Shown one piece after another: positions 16,379 to 24,888 of a DNA stretch of 64,000 nucleotides (within the stretch, counting starts at the first letter, position 1; each line of letters starts with the position of its first letter). Made by a program: the position numbers and the translations under genes. The stretch is from Streptomyces sp. TSRI0281 (lineage in GTDB: Bacteria > Actinomycetota > Actinomycetes > Streptomycetales > Streptomycetaceae). Below the pieces are notes generated by a model that was not told where the DNA came from, made no database searches, and was given only the letters and a program-made list of their open reading frames with translations. The stretch lies in NCBI RefSeq assembly GCF_001905125.1, contig NZ_LWLE01000013.1:62001-126000 (forward strand). Reading direction: 5' to 3'.

Positions 16379-17077
16379 TCAGCCGGTTGAGGCGGGAGTC
16401 CTGGTGGCTGTGCCGTCCGCGGTGAGCGTCGGTTGCGCCGGCCCTGTGAACACCCCGGCCAGGGCGGCCGCCAGGGCGGCGTCCGCCGCCTGATCCGCGA
16501 GGCCCTCGTCGACCGGCTCGCGGGTGATGAACAACCGCAGGAACAGTGGCGCGGACGCCGCCCGTATGAGCGCACCCGCGTCTGTGCCGTGAGGAATCTC
16601 GGCGCGCTCGACGGCGCGCAGGACCATTTCTCCGCAACGCGCGAACCGCTCGGAGTAGAAGGCGCGCAGCGCGTTTGCTGCCCGCGGCGACTGGAACGCG
16701 GCGGCGATGAACGCGGTCGGTGCGGCGGCCTGGGCGGGGTCGCGGAAGGAGTCGGCGGTCTCGCGCAGGAGTGCGCGCAGATCCCCCCGCAGGCTGCCCG
16801 TATCGGGCGGTGCCCAGCTGTCCTCGCCCGCCAGTTCGAGGGCGTCGACGACCAGCCCTTCGACATTGCCCCAGCGGCGGTACAAGGTCGTCTTGTGTAC
16901 GCCCGAACGCTCGGCGACGTATTCGACGGAGAGTCCGGGGAAGCCCTGCTCGGCCAGGCCCGTGAGCACCGCGTCGCGAACGGCGGCTCGGGTGCGGGCG
17001 GTGCGCCCACCGGGGCGCCGGCTACCGGGCGCGGGGCCTGAATCGACCGCACTCGCGGCGGCCTTCTCGTCACTCAA
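16379..17077 (-). CDS. TetR-family repressor, divergent from an ABC-F gene
   Basis: A 232-residue TetR-type regulator. The N-terminal helix-turn-helix is at about residues 30-75 (FPGLSVEYVAERSGVHKTTLYRRWG), followed by an all-helical ligand domain containing SLRGDLRALLRETADSF. The start is TTG, supported by GGGAG 6 nt upstream. It is transcribed divergently from the ABC-F gene 86 nt away across a palindromic candidate operator, so it most likely represses that gene and itself in response to a ribosome-targeting drug or related ligand. The ligand cannot be told from sequence. Confidence 0.88.
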   Translation of the reverse strand: MSDEKAAASAVDSGPAPGSRRPGGRTARTRAAVRDAVLTGLAEQGFPGLSVEYVAERSGVHKTTLYRRWGNVEGLVVDALELAGEDSWAPPDTGSLRGDLRALLRETADSFRDPAQAAAPTAFIAAAFQSPRAANALRAFYSERFARCGEMVLRAVERAEIPHGTDAGALIRAASAPLFLRLFITREPVDEGLADQAADAALAAALAGVFTGPAQPTLTADGTATRTPASTG

Positions 17078-17125
17078 TTGCTACTCCCGTTGCATTAGTG
17101 CGCTTCAGTGTGCCACAATCCTCCT

Positions 17126-17145
17126 AATGCGACAACGGTTGCATT
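17126..17145. promoter_or_regulatory. Candidate TetR operator
   Basis: AATGCGACAACGGTTGCATT is an imperfect 20-bp palindrome with matching AATGC/GCATT ends, directly upstream of the ABC-F start. A third half-site GTTGCATT recurs at 17089-17096, next to the TetR ribosome binding site. Placement suits repression in both directions. Confidence 0.6.
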
Positions 17146-17163
17146 TATTTCATGGAGGCGCCC

Positions 17164-18774
17164 TTGCCTACGCAGATCTCTCTCCGCGATGTGACGGTGT
17201 CCCGCGGTGACCGGCTTCTGCTCGAAGACGTCTCGCTCACGGTTCGCCCCGGTGAGCGGATCGGCATCGTCGGTGAGAACGGTGCAGGGAAGAGCACGCT
17301 GCTGCGCCTGCTCGCCGGGCTCGAACAGGCCGATGCCGGGGAGGTGATCACCCTGTCCGAGGGCGGTGCGGGGCTGCTCGCCCAGACCCCTCAGCTGCCG
17401 CCCGATCGCACGGTCGGGGACACGATCGACGCGGCCCTGGCGGAGCTGCGCGGGATGGAGCGGCGTCTGCGTGGAGCCGAGGCGGACCTCGGCTCGGCGG
17501 GCGAAGAGGATCTCGCGGCATACGGCGACCTGCTCACCGCCTACGAACTGCGCGGTGGATACGAGGCGGATGCCCGCATCGACAAAGCGATAGACGGAGT
17601 CGGCCTCACCCATATCGGCCGCGAACGGATCCTCGGCAGCCTCTCCGGTGGCGAACAGGCACGGCTCGGTATCGCGTGTCTGGTCGCGGCGGCCCCGGAG
17701 GTACTGCTGCTGGACGAACCCACGAACCACCTGGACGAGGGCGCCCTGGAGTGGCTGGAATCAGCGCTGCTCGCGCATCCCGGCACCGTCGTCGCGGTCT
17801 CGCACGACCGGCTCTTCCTGGAACGGGTCGCCACCGCGGTGCTGGAGGTCGACGCCGACCGTAGAACCGTCGTGCGCTACGGCGGCGGCTACGCGGGCTT
17901 CCGGGACGAGCAGGAGGCGGCACGTCGTCGTTGGGAGCAGGCGTACGCGCGCTGGTGCGAGGAGACGGCTCGCCTTGAGGAGTACGCGCGGACCACCGCC
18001 CATGGCGTCGCGGCCGGGCGTGCCATCAAGGACAACAACAAAATGGCGTACGACCGGGCCGCCGGACGCGTCCAGTCATCGGTCTCCGGACGGATCCGCC
18101 ATGCTCAGGAGAGGCTGCGCCGCCTCCAGGGCGAGCCCGTGGCCAGACCGCCGGAGCCGCTGCGCTTCGCCGCACGCCCGGAGGCGGGTGCGGTGACGGG
18201 AGAGCTGCTGTCCCTGAGGGGCGTCCGTGTCGGGGATCGGCTCGCCGTGGACGAGCTCACCCTGTCCGCAGGGGAGAAGCTCCTGATCCACGGCGGGAAC
18301 GGTGCGGGCAAGTCCACTCTGCTGCGCGTCATGGCGGGGGTCCTGGATCCGGACGCGGGCTCCGCCGTCCGTCCGCGCAGCATCGGGTATCTCCCGCAGG
18401 AGATCCCGGTGCGACGCCCTGCGGAGCGGGTGCTGATGGCATTCGGCAGGGGCCTGACGCTGGCCGAGGACGAACGGGCCGAACTGCTCCTGTCGTACGG
18501 CCTGTTCCGCCGCCGGGACCTCCATGTGCCGGTCGGTTCCCTCTCGGCGGGACAGCTCCGACGGCTGGCCCTCGCCCGGCTGCTGGCCCGCCCCGCCGAC
18601 CTGCTGCTCCTCGACGAACCGGCGAACCACTTGGCCCTCGGACTGGTTCAGGAGCTGGAGAGGGCTCTGACGGACTGGTCCGGCGCGATGGTGGTGGTTT
18701 CGCACGACCGACTGCTGCGCCGTCGTTTCGTTGGTCACATACGCCGGATGGAGTCCGGACAACTGCTCGATTGA
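17164..18774 (+). CDS. ABC-F family ATPase (ribosome-associated, possible antibiotic resistance)
   Basis: Two ABC ATPase cassettes without membrane segments, 536 residues. First cassette: GENGAGKSTLL, signature LSGGEQARLG, Walker B LLLDEPTNHLD. Second: GGNGAGKSTLL, LSAGQLRRLA, LLLDEPANHLA. The charged inter-domain linker (about residues 235-320) is the segment that in ABC-F proteins enters the ribosomal E site. I prefer the TTG at 17164 because GGAGG lies 5 nt before it; an in-frame ATG at 17152 overlaps that site and has none of its own. The divergent TetR gene suggests inducible expression. It could be a target-protection resistance factor or a housekeeping translation factor; the regulator favours the former. 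Confidence 0.85.
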   Translation: MPTQISLRDVTVSRGDRLLLEDVSLTVRPGERIGIVGENGAGKSTLLRLLAGLEQADAGEVITLSEGGAGLLAQTPQLPPDRTVGDTIDAALAELRGMERRLRGAEADLGSAGEEDLAAYGDLLTAYELRGGYEADARIDKAIDGVGLTHIGRERILGSLSGGEQARLGIACLVAAAPEVLLLDEPTNHLDEGALEWLESALLAHPGTVVAVSHDRLFLERVATAVLEVDADRRTVVRYGGGYAGFRDEQEAARRRWEQAYARWCEETARLEEYARTTAHGVAAGRAIKDNNKMAYDRAAGRVQSSVSGRIRHAQERLRRLQGEPVARPPEPLRFAARPEAGAVTGELLSLRGVRVGDRLAVDELTLSAGEKLLIHGGNGAGKSTLLRVMAGVLDPDAGSAVRPRSIGYLPQEIPVRRPAERVLMAFGRGLTLAEDERAELLLSYGLFRRRDLHVPVGSLSAGQLRRLALARLLARPADLLLLDEPANHLALGLVQELERALTDWSGAMVVVSHDRLLRRRFVGHIRRMESGQLLD

Positions 18775-18799
18775 GCCGGACTCGATCTAGGCTCGACGC

Positions 18800-19459
18800 A
18801 TGGCACGACCGCAGCGCATTGTCCTCGTCCGGCACGGCGAGTCCGAGGGCAATGCCGATGACACGGTGTACGAGCGGGAGCCCGACCATGCGCTGAGGCT
18901 CACCGCCACGGGGCTGCGACAGGCCAGGGAGACGGGGGTCCGGTTGCGTGACCTGTTCGACGGGGAGCGGGTGAGTGTCTATGTATCGCCCTACCGTCGG
19001 ACGCACGAGACGTTCAGGTCGTTCGGCCTGGATCTCGACCGGGTGCGGGTCCGGGAGGAGCCGCGGCTGCGCGAACAGGACTGGGGAAACTGGCAGGACC
19101 GGGAGGACGTGCGGCTGCAGAAGGCATACCGGGATGCCTACGGCCACTTCTTCTACCGCTTCGCCCAGGGCGAGTCCGGTGCCGATGTGTACGACCGGGT
19201 CGGGGCTTTCCTGGAGAGCCTGTACCGGAGTTTCGAGGACCCCGGCCATCCGGAGAATGTCCTGCTGGTCACCCACGGGCTGACCATGAGGCTCTTCTGT
19301 ATGCGCTGGTTCCACTGGTCGGTGGCGGAGTTCGAGTCACTGTCCAACCCCGGGAATGCCGAGACGCGGACGCTGCTGCTCGGTGAGGACGGCCGCTACA
19401 CGCTTGACCGGCCATTTGTGCGCTGGCGCACCCCCGAGCCGTACGGCATCACCGGATAG
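18800..19459 (+). CDS. Histidine phosphatase family protein
   Basis: A 219-residue phosphoglycerate-mutase-like phosphatase. The catalytic RHG motif is in LVRHGESEGN (residues 10-19), with the second Arg in SPYRRTHETF (about 65), the acid Glu in EEPRLREQDWG (about 90) and the second His in LLVTHGLTMR (about 160). The substrate is unknown. It starts 26 nt after the ABC-F stop. A TAGGCT -10-like box (18788-18793) lies 6 nt before the ATG and there is no ribosome binding site, so it probably has its own leaderless transcript. The next gene starts 13 nt later with the same arrangement. Confidence 0.85.
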   Translation: MARPQRIVLVRHGESEGNADDTVYEREPDHALRLTATGLRQARETGVRLRDLFDGERVSVYVSPYRRTHETFRSFGLDLDRVRVREEPRLREQDWGNWQDREDVRLQKAYRDAYGHFFYRFAQGESGADVYDRVGAFLESLYRSFEDPGHPENVLLVTHGLTMRLFCMRWFHWSVAEFESLSNPGNAETRTLLLGEDGRYTLDRPFVRWRTPEPYGITG

Positions 19460-19471
19460 AGTGGCAGGGCG

Positions 19472-20380
19472 ATGACCGCTGATTCTGCTTCCGACCGGCG
19501 CTTCGAACGCGCCCTGGCCAGCCTGCGTGGGCTGTCCGTGGGAGACGCCCTGGGCTCCCAGTTCTTCGTCCCGGCCAACTACCCACTGCTGAAACAACGC
19601 GCCCTGCCACCCGGCCCGTGGCAGTGGACCGACGACACCGAAATGGCCTGCTCGGTCCTGGCCGTTCTCGCGGCGCACGACCGCATCGATCAGGACGCCC
19701 TCGCGCACTCCTTCGCCGAGCACCACGATTTCGACCGGGGGTACGGGCCCGCGGTGAACCGACTGCTCAGGCTGGTGCGGGAGGGCGGCGACTGGCGAGC
19801 GCTGGCGTCCGCACTGTTCCAGGGCCAGGGGTCCTGGGGCAATGGCTCCGCGATGCGCATCGCGCCGCTCGGAGCCTGGTACGCGGGCGACCCGGAGCAG
19901 GCCACGCACCAGGCCGAGATCTCCTCGTACACCACGCACCAGCACCGCGAGGCTGTCGTGGGAGCGATGGCCGTGGCCGCGGCTGCCTCGCTGGCCGCCA
20001 CCCCGGGAGGGCCCCCGACCCCGGGGGATCTCCTCGACGGTGTCGTCGCGCTCGTCCCGCGCAGTGCTGTCGGTGCGGGCCTGCGCCGGGCGCGCGACAT
20101 GCTCGACTACCAGGACGCCGGCACGGTCGCCGCGGTCCTGGGCAACGGACGCCGCACAAGTGCGCACGACACCGTGCCGTTCGCGCTCTGGTCGGCGGCG
20201 CGCAATCTCGGGGACTTCGAGCAGGCGTTCTGGGAGACGGCTCAAGCGGGCGGTGATGTCGACACGACGTGCGCCATCGCCTGCGGAGTCGTCTCGGCGG
20301 GCAACGGCGTTACGCCACCGGCCGGTTGGCTGGCGCAGACGGAAGACCTCCCGCATTGGGCCGCCCCCGCGCACAACTGA
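19472..20380 (+). CDS. ADP-ribosylglycohydrolase family protein
   Basis: A 302-residue DraG/ARH-fold protein. The N-terminal LRGLSVGDALGSQF, the metal-binding WTDDTEMA (about residue 52) and the C-terminal AGGDVDTTCAIACG (about 265) supply the two-magnesium site of this family, which removes ADP-ribose from proteins or small molecules. GNGSAMRIAP is also conserved. No partner ADP-ribosyltransferase is visible in the window. A TAGAGT box 9 nt before the ATG again suggests a leaderless start. Confidence 0.87.
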   Translation: MTADSASDRRFERALASLRGLSVGDALGSQFFVPANYPLLKQRALPPGPWQWTDDTEMACSVLAVLAAHDRIDQDALAHSFAEHHDFDRGYGPAVNRLLRLVREGGDWRALASALFQGQGSWGNGSAMRIAPLGAWYAGDPEQATHQAEISSYTTHQHREAVVGAMAVAAAASLAATPGGPPTPGDLLDGVVALVPRSAVGAGLRRARDMLDYQDAGTVAAVLGNGRRTSAHDTVPFALWSAARNLGDFEQAFWETAQAGGDVDTTCAIACGVVSAGNGVTPPAGWLAQTEDLPHWAAPAHN

Positions 20381-20597
20381 TGACGCACCCGTCGGCGCGG
20401 TGCGACCCGCCCCACCGCGCCGACTGTCACGGTCCTGCCACAGCATCATCCTGAGCGTCTGGGCACAGGGGTCCGCAGCTACTCTTTCGGCCACGCCGCC
20501 CCTCGTCGATCTTGACGGGCGTGCGCCGAATGAGACAACCGGGGCAGGCGCGCCGCCCACTGGCCGCGCGACCGGACCCCGGTGGGGGAGGGGTCCC

Positions 20598-22394
20598 ATG
20601 TCCGATCAACCGTCCGAGGCATCGAATGCGCCGAACGCGTCCCACGCGTCCGAAGCATCGAGCGCACCGGAAACGTCCCGGCGGGCCGAGGGGGAGGGGG
20701 TGGCCGCGCGGGATACGGCCTCCGTGCCGTCCGAGGCCCCCGCCGCGGTGAAGTCCGAGGCGCCGGTCGCCGGGGGCGCGGGGCCGCTTCCCGCGCCCGC
20801 CGACCCGCAGGCGCGGCAACAGCAACGGCGAGCCGGGCCGCAGCAGGGCAACCCGTGGCAGCCCGGTCCGAAATCGCCGCGACCGCTGTCCCTGCTGCGC
20901 CCCACCGCACCGGCCACCATCCGGGCCGCCACGCTCTGGGCGGTCCTGGCCACCGCACTGCTCAGTTCACTGCTCCTGGGCGACGGTGTCGGGCCGAATC
21001 TCCTGATCGTGGCCCTCCCAGCGGCGCTGGCCGCCTTCTTCGCCGCACAGGCGGTGGGCCGTCGCCCCCGTCCCTGGACCCTCACCTGGGCGGTCGGAGG
21101 ACTCGCACTCCTCTCCGTCCCGGCACTCCGGGACGCGGGCTGGCCGACCTTCTTCGCCGTGGTGTCGGCCATCGCACTGGGTTCGCTCGCCCTGCACGGC
21201 AGCCGCAGCTGGCTGGGAGTGCTGGCCGGCTCGGTGGGGTTGTTCGACTCGATCGTCCCCGGGCTCCAGTGGGGATGGCGCGGACTGCGCGACCGGGCCG
21301 ACGGCCACCGCGGCCGCTGGGGCGCAGCGCTACGCACCACCGCGGTGGCTGCCGTGCTCCTGACCGTGTTCGGCGCCCTTTTCGCCAGTGCCGACGCCGC
21401 TTTCGCCGACCTCCTCGGCAACCTCACCCCCGACGCGTCCGTCGGCGAAGGCCCCTGGCGGTTCTTCCTGTTCCTGCTGGGCCTCGCCGGTGCCCTGGCC
21501 GCCGCGTACACGGCGGCCGCCCCCATGCGCTGGGACGGGCTCACCGTCCGCCCGGGAAAGCCCCGCGGAAGGGTCGAGTGGGCGCTCCCGCTCATCGTGC
21601 TCAATCTGCTGTTCGCCGCCTTCATCGCCCTTCAGCTCACCGTCCTGTTCGGTGGCTACGGCAAGGTGCTGACGGAGACCGGGGTGACCCGCTCCGAGTA
21701 CGCGCGCCAAGGGTTCTGGCAGCTCCTCTGGGCCACACTGCTCACCCTCCTGGTGATCGCCCTGGCTCTGCGCTGGGCGCCGCGCGGTGGCAAACGGGAC
21801 CGCACCCTCGTCCGCAGCGTGCTCGGCACCCTCTGCGTACTCACCCTTGTCGTCGTGGCGTCCGCGCTGCGCCGCATGGACCTGTACGTCGACGAATACG
21901 GCCTGACCAGGCTCCGGATATCCGTCGCCGCCGTGGAACTGTGGCTCGGCGTGGTGATGGTCCTGATTCTGGGGGCGGGCGTGTTCGGGGCCAGAATCCT
22001 GCCACGGGCCGTCGCGGTCAGTGCCGCGGTGGGTGTGCTCGCCTTCGGGCTGCTCTCGCCGGACGCGGTGATCGCGGAGCAGAACGTCCAGCGCCATCGC
22101 CAGGACAAGCCGATCGACATCGCCTACCTCAAGGGCCTCTCGGCCGATGCCGTACCGGCGCTCAACACCCTTCCCGAACCGCTGCGTTCCTGTGCGCTCC
22201 AGGAGATTCAGAGCACCTTGGACGGCTCGGACTCGCCTTGGTACGCGACGAGCTGGGGCGAAGCGCGGGCCAGGGGCATCCTGGAGAAACGGCCGGCGGT
22301 CGTCGACGGCCGGGGCTGTTTCGACCGGGGCAGCGGCAGCGAGCGCGACGCCGACCCCAAGGGCGACTCCTACGACTCCTACGACCCGTACTGA
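20598..22394 (+). CDS. DUF4173-type multi-spanning membrane protein
   Basis: A 598-residue protein. The first 110 residues are disordered and biased (Ser/Ala/Glu/Asn repeats, then Pro/Gln-rich). About ten or more hydrophobic segments follow (for example TLWAVLATALLSSLLL and LLIVALPAALAAFFAA), ending in a polar domain after residue 495 with a Cys-containing SCALQEIQ and an Asp/Ser/Tyr-rich tail. I recognise it as the DUF4173/DUF4153 group, function unknown. The ATG at 20598 follows a GGGGGAGGGG site. No two-component or enzyme partner is adjacent. Confidence 0.72.
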   Translation: MSDQPSEASNAPNASHASEASSAPETSRRAEGEGVAARDTASVPSEAPAAVKSEAPVAGGAGPLPAPADPQARQQQRRAGPQQGNPWQPGPKSPRPLSLLRPTAPATIRAATLWAVLATALLSSLLLGDGVGPNLLIVALPAALAAFFAAQAVGRRPRPWTLTWAVGGLALLSVPALRDAGWPTFFAVVSAIALGSLALHGSRSWLGVLAGSVGLFDSIVPGLQWGWRGLRDRADGHRGRWGAALRTTAVAAVLLTVFGALFASADAAFADLLGNLTPDASVGEGPWRFFLFLLGLAGALAAAYTAAAPMRWDGLTVRPGKPRGRVEWALPLIVLNLLFAAFIALQLTVLFGGYGKVLTETGVTRSEYARQGFWQLLWATLLTLLVIALALRWAPRGGKRDRTLVRSVLGTLCVLTLVVVASALRRMDLYVDEYGLTRLRISVAAVELWLGVVMVLILGAGVFGARILPRAVAVSAAVGVLAFGLLSPDAVIAEQNVQRHRQDKPIDIAYLKGLSADAVPALNTLPEPLRSCALQEIQSTLDGSDSPWYATSWGEARARGILEKRPAVVDGRGCFDRGSGSERDADPKGDSYDSYDPY

Positions 22395-22563
22395 TCCCTC
22401 CGGCCTCATCGATTTCGTCGCTCCGCTCCCGGTCGCGCCCCCGCGGAAGCCATCGGTGAAGGCCGGTTCGCCCTGCTCCCAGCGGTGCCACGAGCGGATT
22501 CGCGGCGAGCAGGGCGCCCCGGGGTGTTGCTGCCGTTGCTGTCGGCGTACTCTGGCTGGCGCC

Positions 22564-23274
22564 ATGCCGTACGAACCACCCACGCACACCGTCGAGCGCT
22601 CGCTGCGCGCTACCACCGGTGCCAGAACCGTCGCCGGTGTCGACGAGGTCGGACGCGGAGCGTGGGCCGGCCCCGTCACCGTTTGCGCGGCGGTCACCGG
22701 CCTTCGGAAACCGCCCGAAGGGCTCACCGACTCCAAGTTGCTCACTCCCAGGCGTCGCGCCGAACTCGCCCCGCTGCTCAAGAGCTGGGTCACGGCCTAC
22801 GGACTCGGTCATGCGTCACCGCAGGAGATCGACGATCTCGGAATGACCGCCGCACTGCGGCTCGCCGCGGTGCGGGCCCTCGAAGGGCTCCCGGTACGTC
22901 CCGACGCCGTCATCCTCGACGGCAAGCACGACTACCTGGGGCAGCCCTGGAAGGTCCGCACCGTGATCAAGGGCGATCAGTCCTGCGTCGCGGTCGCGGC
23001 GGCATCGGTGATCGCGAAGGTCCACCGCGACAGGATGATGGCCGAACTGGGCGCGGAATCCGAGGAGTACACAGACTTCGCCTTCGACGCCAACGCGGGA
23101 TATCCCTCTCCCGTACACAGGGCCGCACTGGAGGAGCGGGGGCCCACGCCCCAGCACCGCCTCTCCTGGGCGTACCTGGACGCGCTGCCCAGGTGGCAGC
23201 ACCTGAAGAAGGTCCGTTTTTCCGCCGAGGCGGCTGCACTGGAAAGCGGGGGCCAGCTCGGCTTCGATTTCTGA
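22564..23274 (+). CDS. rnhB: Ribonuclease HII
   Basis: A 236-residue RNase HII that cleaves the RNA of RNA-DNA hybrids and at single embedded ribonucleotides. Catalytic carboxylates are visible: Asp and Glu in GVDEVGRGAWAGP (about residues 24-36), Asp in AVILDGKHD (about 120) and the distal Asp in FAFDANAGYPSP (about 178). Length is normal. No ribosome binding site precedes the ATG; a TACTCT box 10 nt upstream suggests a near-leaderless transcript. The context of RecQ, LexA, DinG and NrdJ fits genome maintenance. Streptomyces usually have a second rnhB near rplS, so this may be a paralogue. Confidence 0.9.
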   Translation: MPYEPPTHTVERSLRATTGARTVAGVDEVGRGAWAGPVTVCAAVTGLRKPPEGLTDSKLLTPRRRAELAPLLKSWVTAYGLGHASPQEIDDLGMTAALRLAAVRALEGLPVRPDAVILDGKHDYLGQPWKVRTVIKGDQSCVAVAAASVIAKVHRDRMMAELGAESEEYTDFAFDANAGYPSPVHRAALEERGPTPQHRLSWAYLDALPRWQHLKKVRFSAEAAALESGGQLGFDF

Positions 23275-23313
23275 TCGCGCACACGCGCCCACCCCCTGAC
23301 GCCGACTGCGTCG

Positions 23314-23967
23314 GTGTCCGACAGACCACCATTCATGCCTCTCATCCCCGAGGAGCCTCAGATTCACGAGAGCGCCCAGGGTCCCCGCGCAACTCCGGCC
23401 GCAGGCCGCACCGCGCCGACCCCCCGTCCCGTACCAGGTCCGCGTTCCGCGGCCACACCGCGTCCCGGACGTCCGGGCCCCGGCCCCGCGCGGCCCGCGC
23501 CTCCCGCGCAGCGCCCGCAGCCCGTACCCGCTCCCGCCGCCGCCCAGACCGGGCCGGCGCAGCAGGAGAATCGTTCCGCGCCGCAGCTCCAGCTGATCCC
23601 GGCCCCGGCCGGCGGCGCAGTCGACGCGGCCGAAGAGGCCGTTGATCTGCTGCTCGAATCCGGACGGGCACCGGGTGACATCCTGGTGCTCACCACCGGC
23701 GAGCAGCACCCGTGGGCAGCACACGAACTCTCCTTCGGAGAGGCCGCCTACTGGGCCCAGCACGACGCCGGCGACGACGTCTTCTTCGCGGCCGCCTCGG
23801 CGGCCGACCGTGCCACGTCCCGTCCGGTGGTCGTCGTCGCGGTCAACGGAGACGTCGACGACGTCGTCGCCCGCGCGCTTCCCGTGGCGCGGGAACGTGC
23901 GGACACGCTGCTGATCGTCTGCGGAGACCCGCAGACGATCAACTCCGCGCTCGGCGCGGGCGTCTGA
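23314..23967 (+). CDS. Hypothetical protein with Pro/Ala-rich N-terminus
   Basis: 217 residues if started at GTG 23314; an ATG at 23335 is equally possible. The first 100 residues are a Pro/Ala/Arg-rich disordered tract. The rest is a compact alpha/beta domain (AAEEAVDLLLESGRAPGDI, VLTTGEQHPWAAHELSF, PVVVVAVNGDVDDVVARAL). That part faintly resembles the C-terminal domain of UvrD-type helicases, but I see no nucleotide-binding motif and do not assign a function. It ends against a convergent gene across a bidirectional terminator. Confidence 0.65.
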   Translation: MSDRPPFMPLIPEEPQIHESAQGPRATPAAGRTAPTPRPVPGPRSAATPRPGRPGPGPARPAPPAQRPQPVPAPAAAQTGPAQQENRSAPQLQLIPAPAGGAVDAAEEAVDLLLESGRAPGDILVLTTGEQHPWAAHELSFGEAAYWAQHDAGDDVFFAAASAADRATSRPVVVVAVNGDVDDVVARALPVARERADTLLIVCGDPQTINSALGAGV

Positions 23968-23979
23968 GACGTCCACCTG

Positions 23980-24020
23980 CGGTTCGCCCGGCTGCCCGAA
24001 CGGCGCAGGCGGGCGAACCG
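23980..24020. terminator. Bidirectional hairpin between two convergent hypothetical genes
   Basis: Perfect 11-bp arms CGGTTCGCCCG (23980-23990) and CGGGCGAACCG (24010-24020) with a 19-nt loop that can itself pair. Confidence 0.7.
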
Positions 24021-24030
24021 GGGCTCCGGT

Positions 24031-24672
24031 TCAACGGGCAGCCGTGTGCCGTTGCGCCTCCGCCGCTCCGCCGCCGGTACGCAGCGGGGCCGGACGGTGA
24101 TCGACAGCGATGTCGGCAAGAGCGGTCGGCCGTGACAGAGAGCTGGGCCGGCGCCCGCCCCGGCCCTCACCGAGCACCTGCCATCCGCCACTGGTCAGTG
24201 TGATGTACGCACCGCATCGCAGGCCGTGCAGCGTGCAGGCGTCCCGAAGACCCCACATCCACGCACCGTCCTCCTCGGTCCAGCGCTCGTCGCCCTCACG
24301 GCAGTAGAGCAGCACCGCGGTACGTACGGGGGTACGGCGGCGCAGGTCGTGCGGGATGACACGGCGGAGATGGGCCAGCAGCGCGTTGCGGAAGTCCCAG
24401 CCGTCCGCGGCCACAGCCGTTCGGCGGACGAATGAGGCGCTGGCCGTGAGCCGCTCCTCGTGGTCGAGCACCGCGACCACAGCGGTGGTCGGCGTCGGAC
24501 CGTGCCTGGCGTGCAGGCCGCTCACGACCTCGCGGGGGTTGCGCAGCAGGGGTATGCCCGCCGAGGCCCATTCGGCCGGTTCGAGTATGCGGGCAAGGCG
24601 GTTGTCGGAGTCTGCCGAAACCGAAGACGCCGACATCGAAGTGGCTGCGGACGGAGCGAATCCGAAGGTCAC
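24031..24672 (-). CDS. Conserved hypothetical protein (no recognised family)
   Basis: 213 residues from a GTG preceded closely by AAGGGAGGACC. The longer open frame to 24885 is not supported by a start signal. Visible parts are EPAEWASAGIPLLRNPREVV, the strand-rich TTAVVAVLDHEERLTA and an Arg-rich LAHLRRVIPHDLRRRTP. The later ERWTEEDGAWMWGLRDACTLHG is followed by a hydrophobic strand. The C-terminal 35 residues are low-complexity. The fold looks alpha/beta and cytoplasmic. It lies 216 nt downstream of, and in the same orientation as, the RecQ-phosphoribosyltransferase gene, so it may share its transcript. Confidence 0.65.
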   Translation of the reverse strand: MTFGFAPSAATSMSASSVSADSDNRLARILEPAEWASAGIPLLRNPREVVSGLHARHGPTPTTAVVAVLDHEERLTASASFVRRTAVAADGWDFRNALLAHLRRVIPHDLRRRTPVRTAVLLYCREGDERWTEEDGAWMWGLRDACTLHGLRCGAYITLTSGGWQVLGEGRGGRRPSSLSRPTALADIAVDHRPAPLRTGGGAAEAQRHTAAR

Positions 24673-24888
24673 GGTCCTCCCTTCGCTACGCGCCCACGAT
24701 GCGGGCAGGGTCGGGTGGGGGCGCGCCGCGGCACAGCCCTTCCGGGCCGCGAAAGGACCGTGCGGGGAGCGACTCCAATTCTTCCTGGCGTATCCGCAGG
24801 CGGCAACGAGCAATTGCCAAGGCTGACGGGAATCAGCCGGAATGACACTGATATCCCTGCCCAGGTCAGGCCCGGATGACGCCACCTG

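Noticed and set aside
17152..17163. ATG at 17152 as the ABC-F start
   Set aside because: Its own codons overlap the GGAGG that serves the TTG at 17164, and it has no ribosome binding site; not excluded if the mRNA is leaderless.
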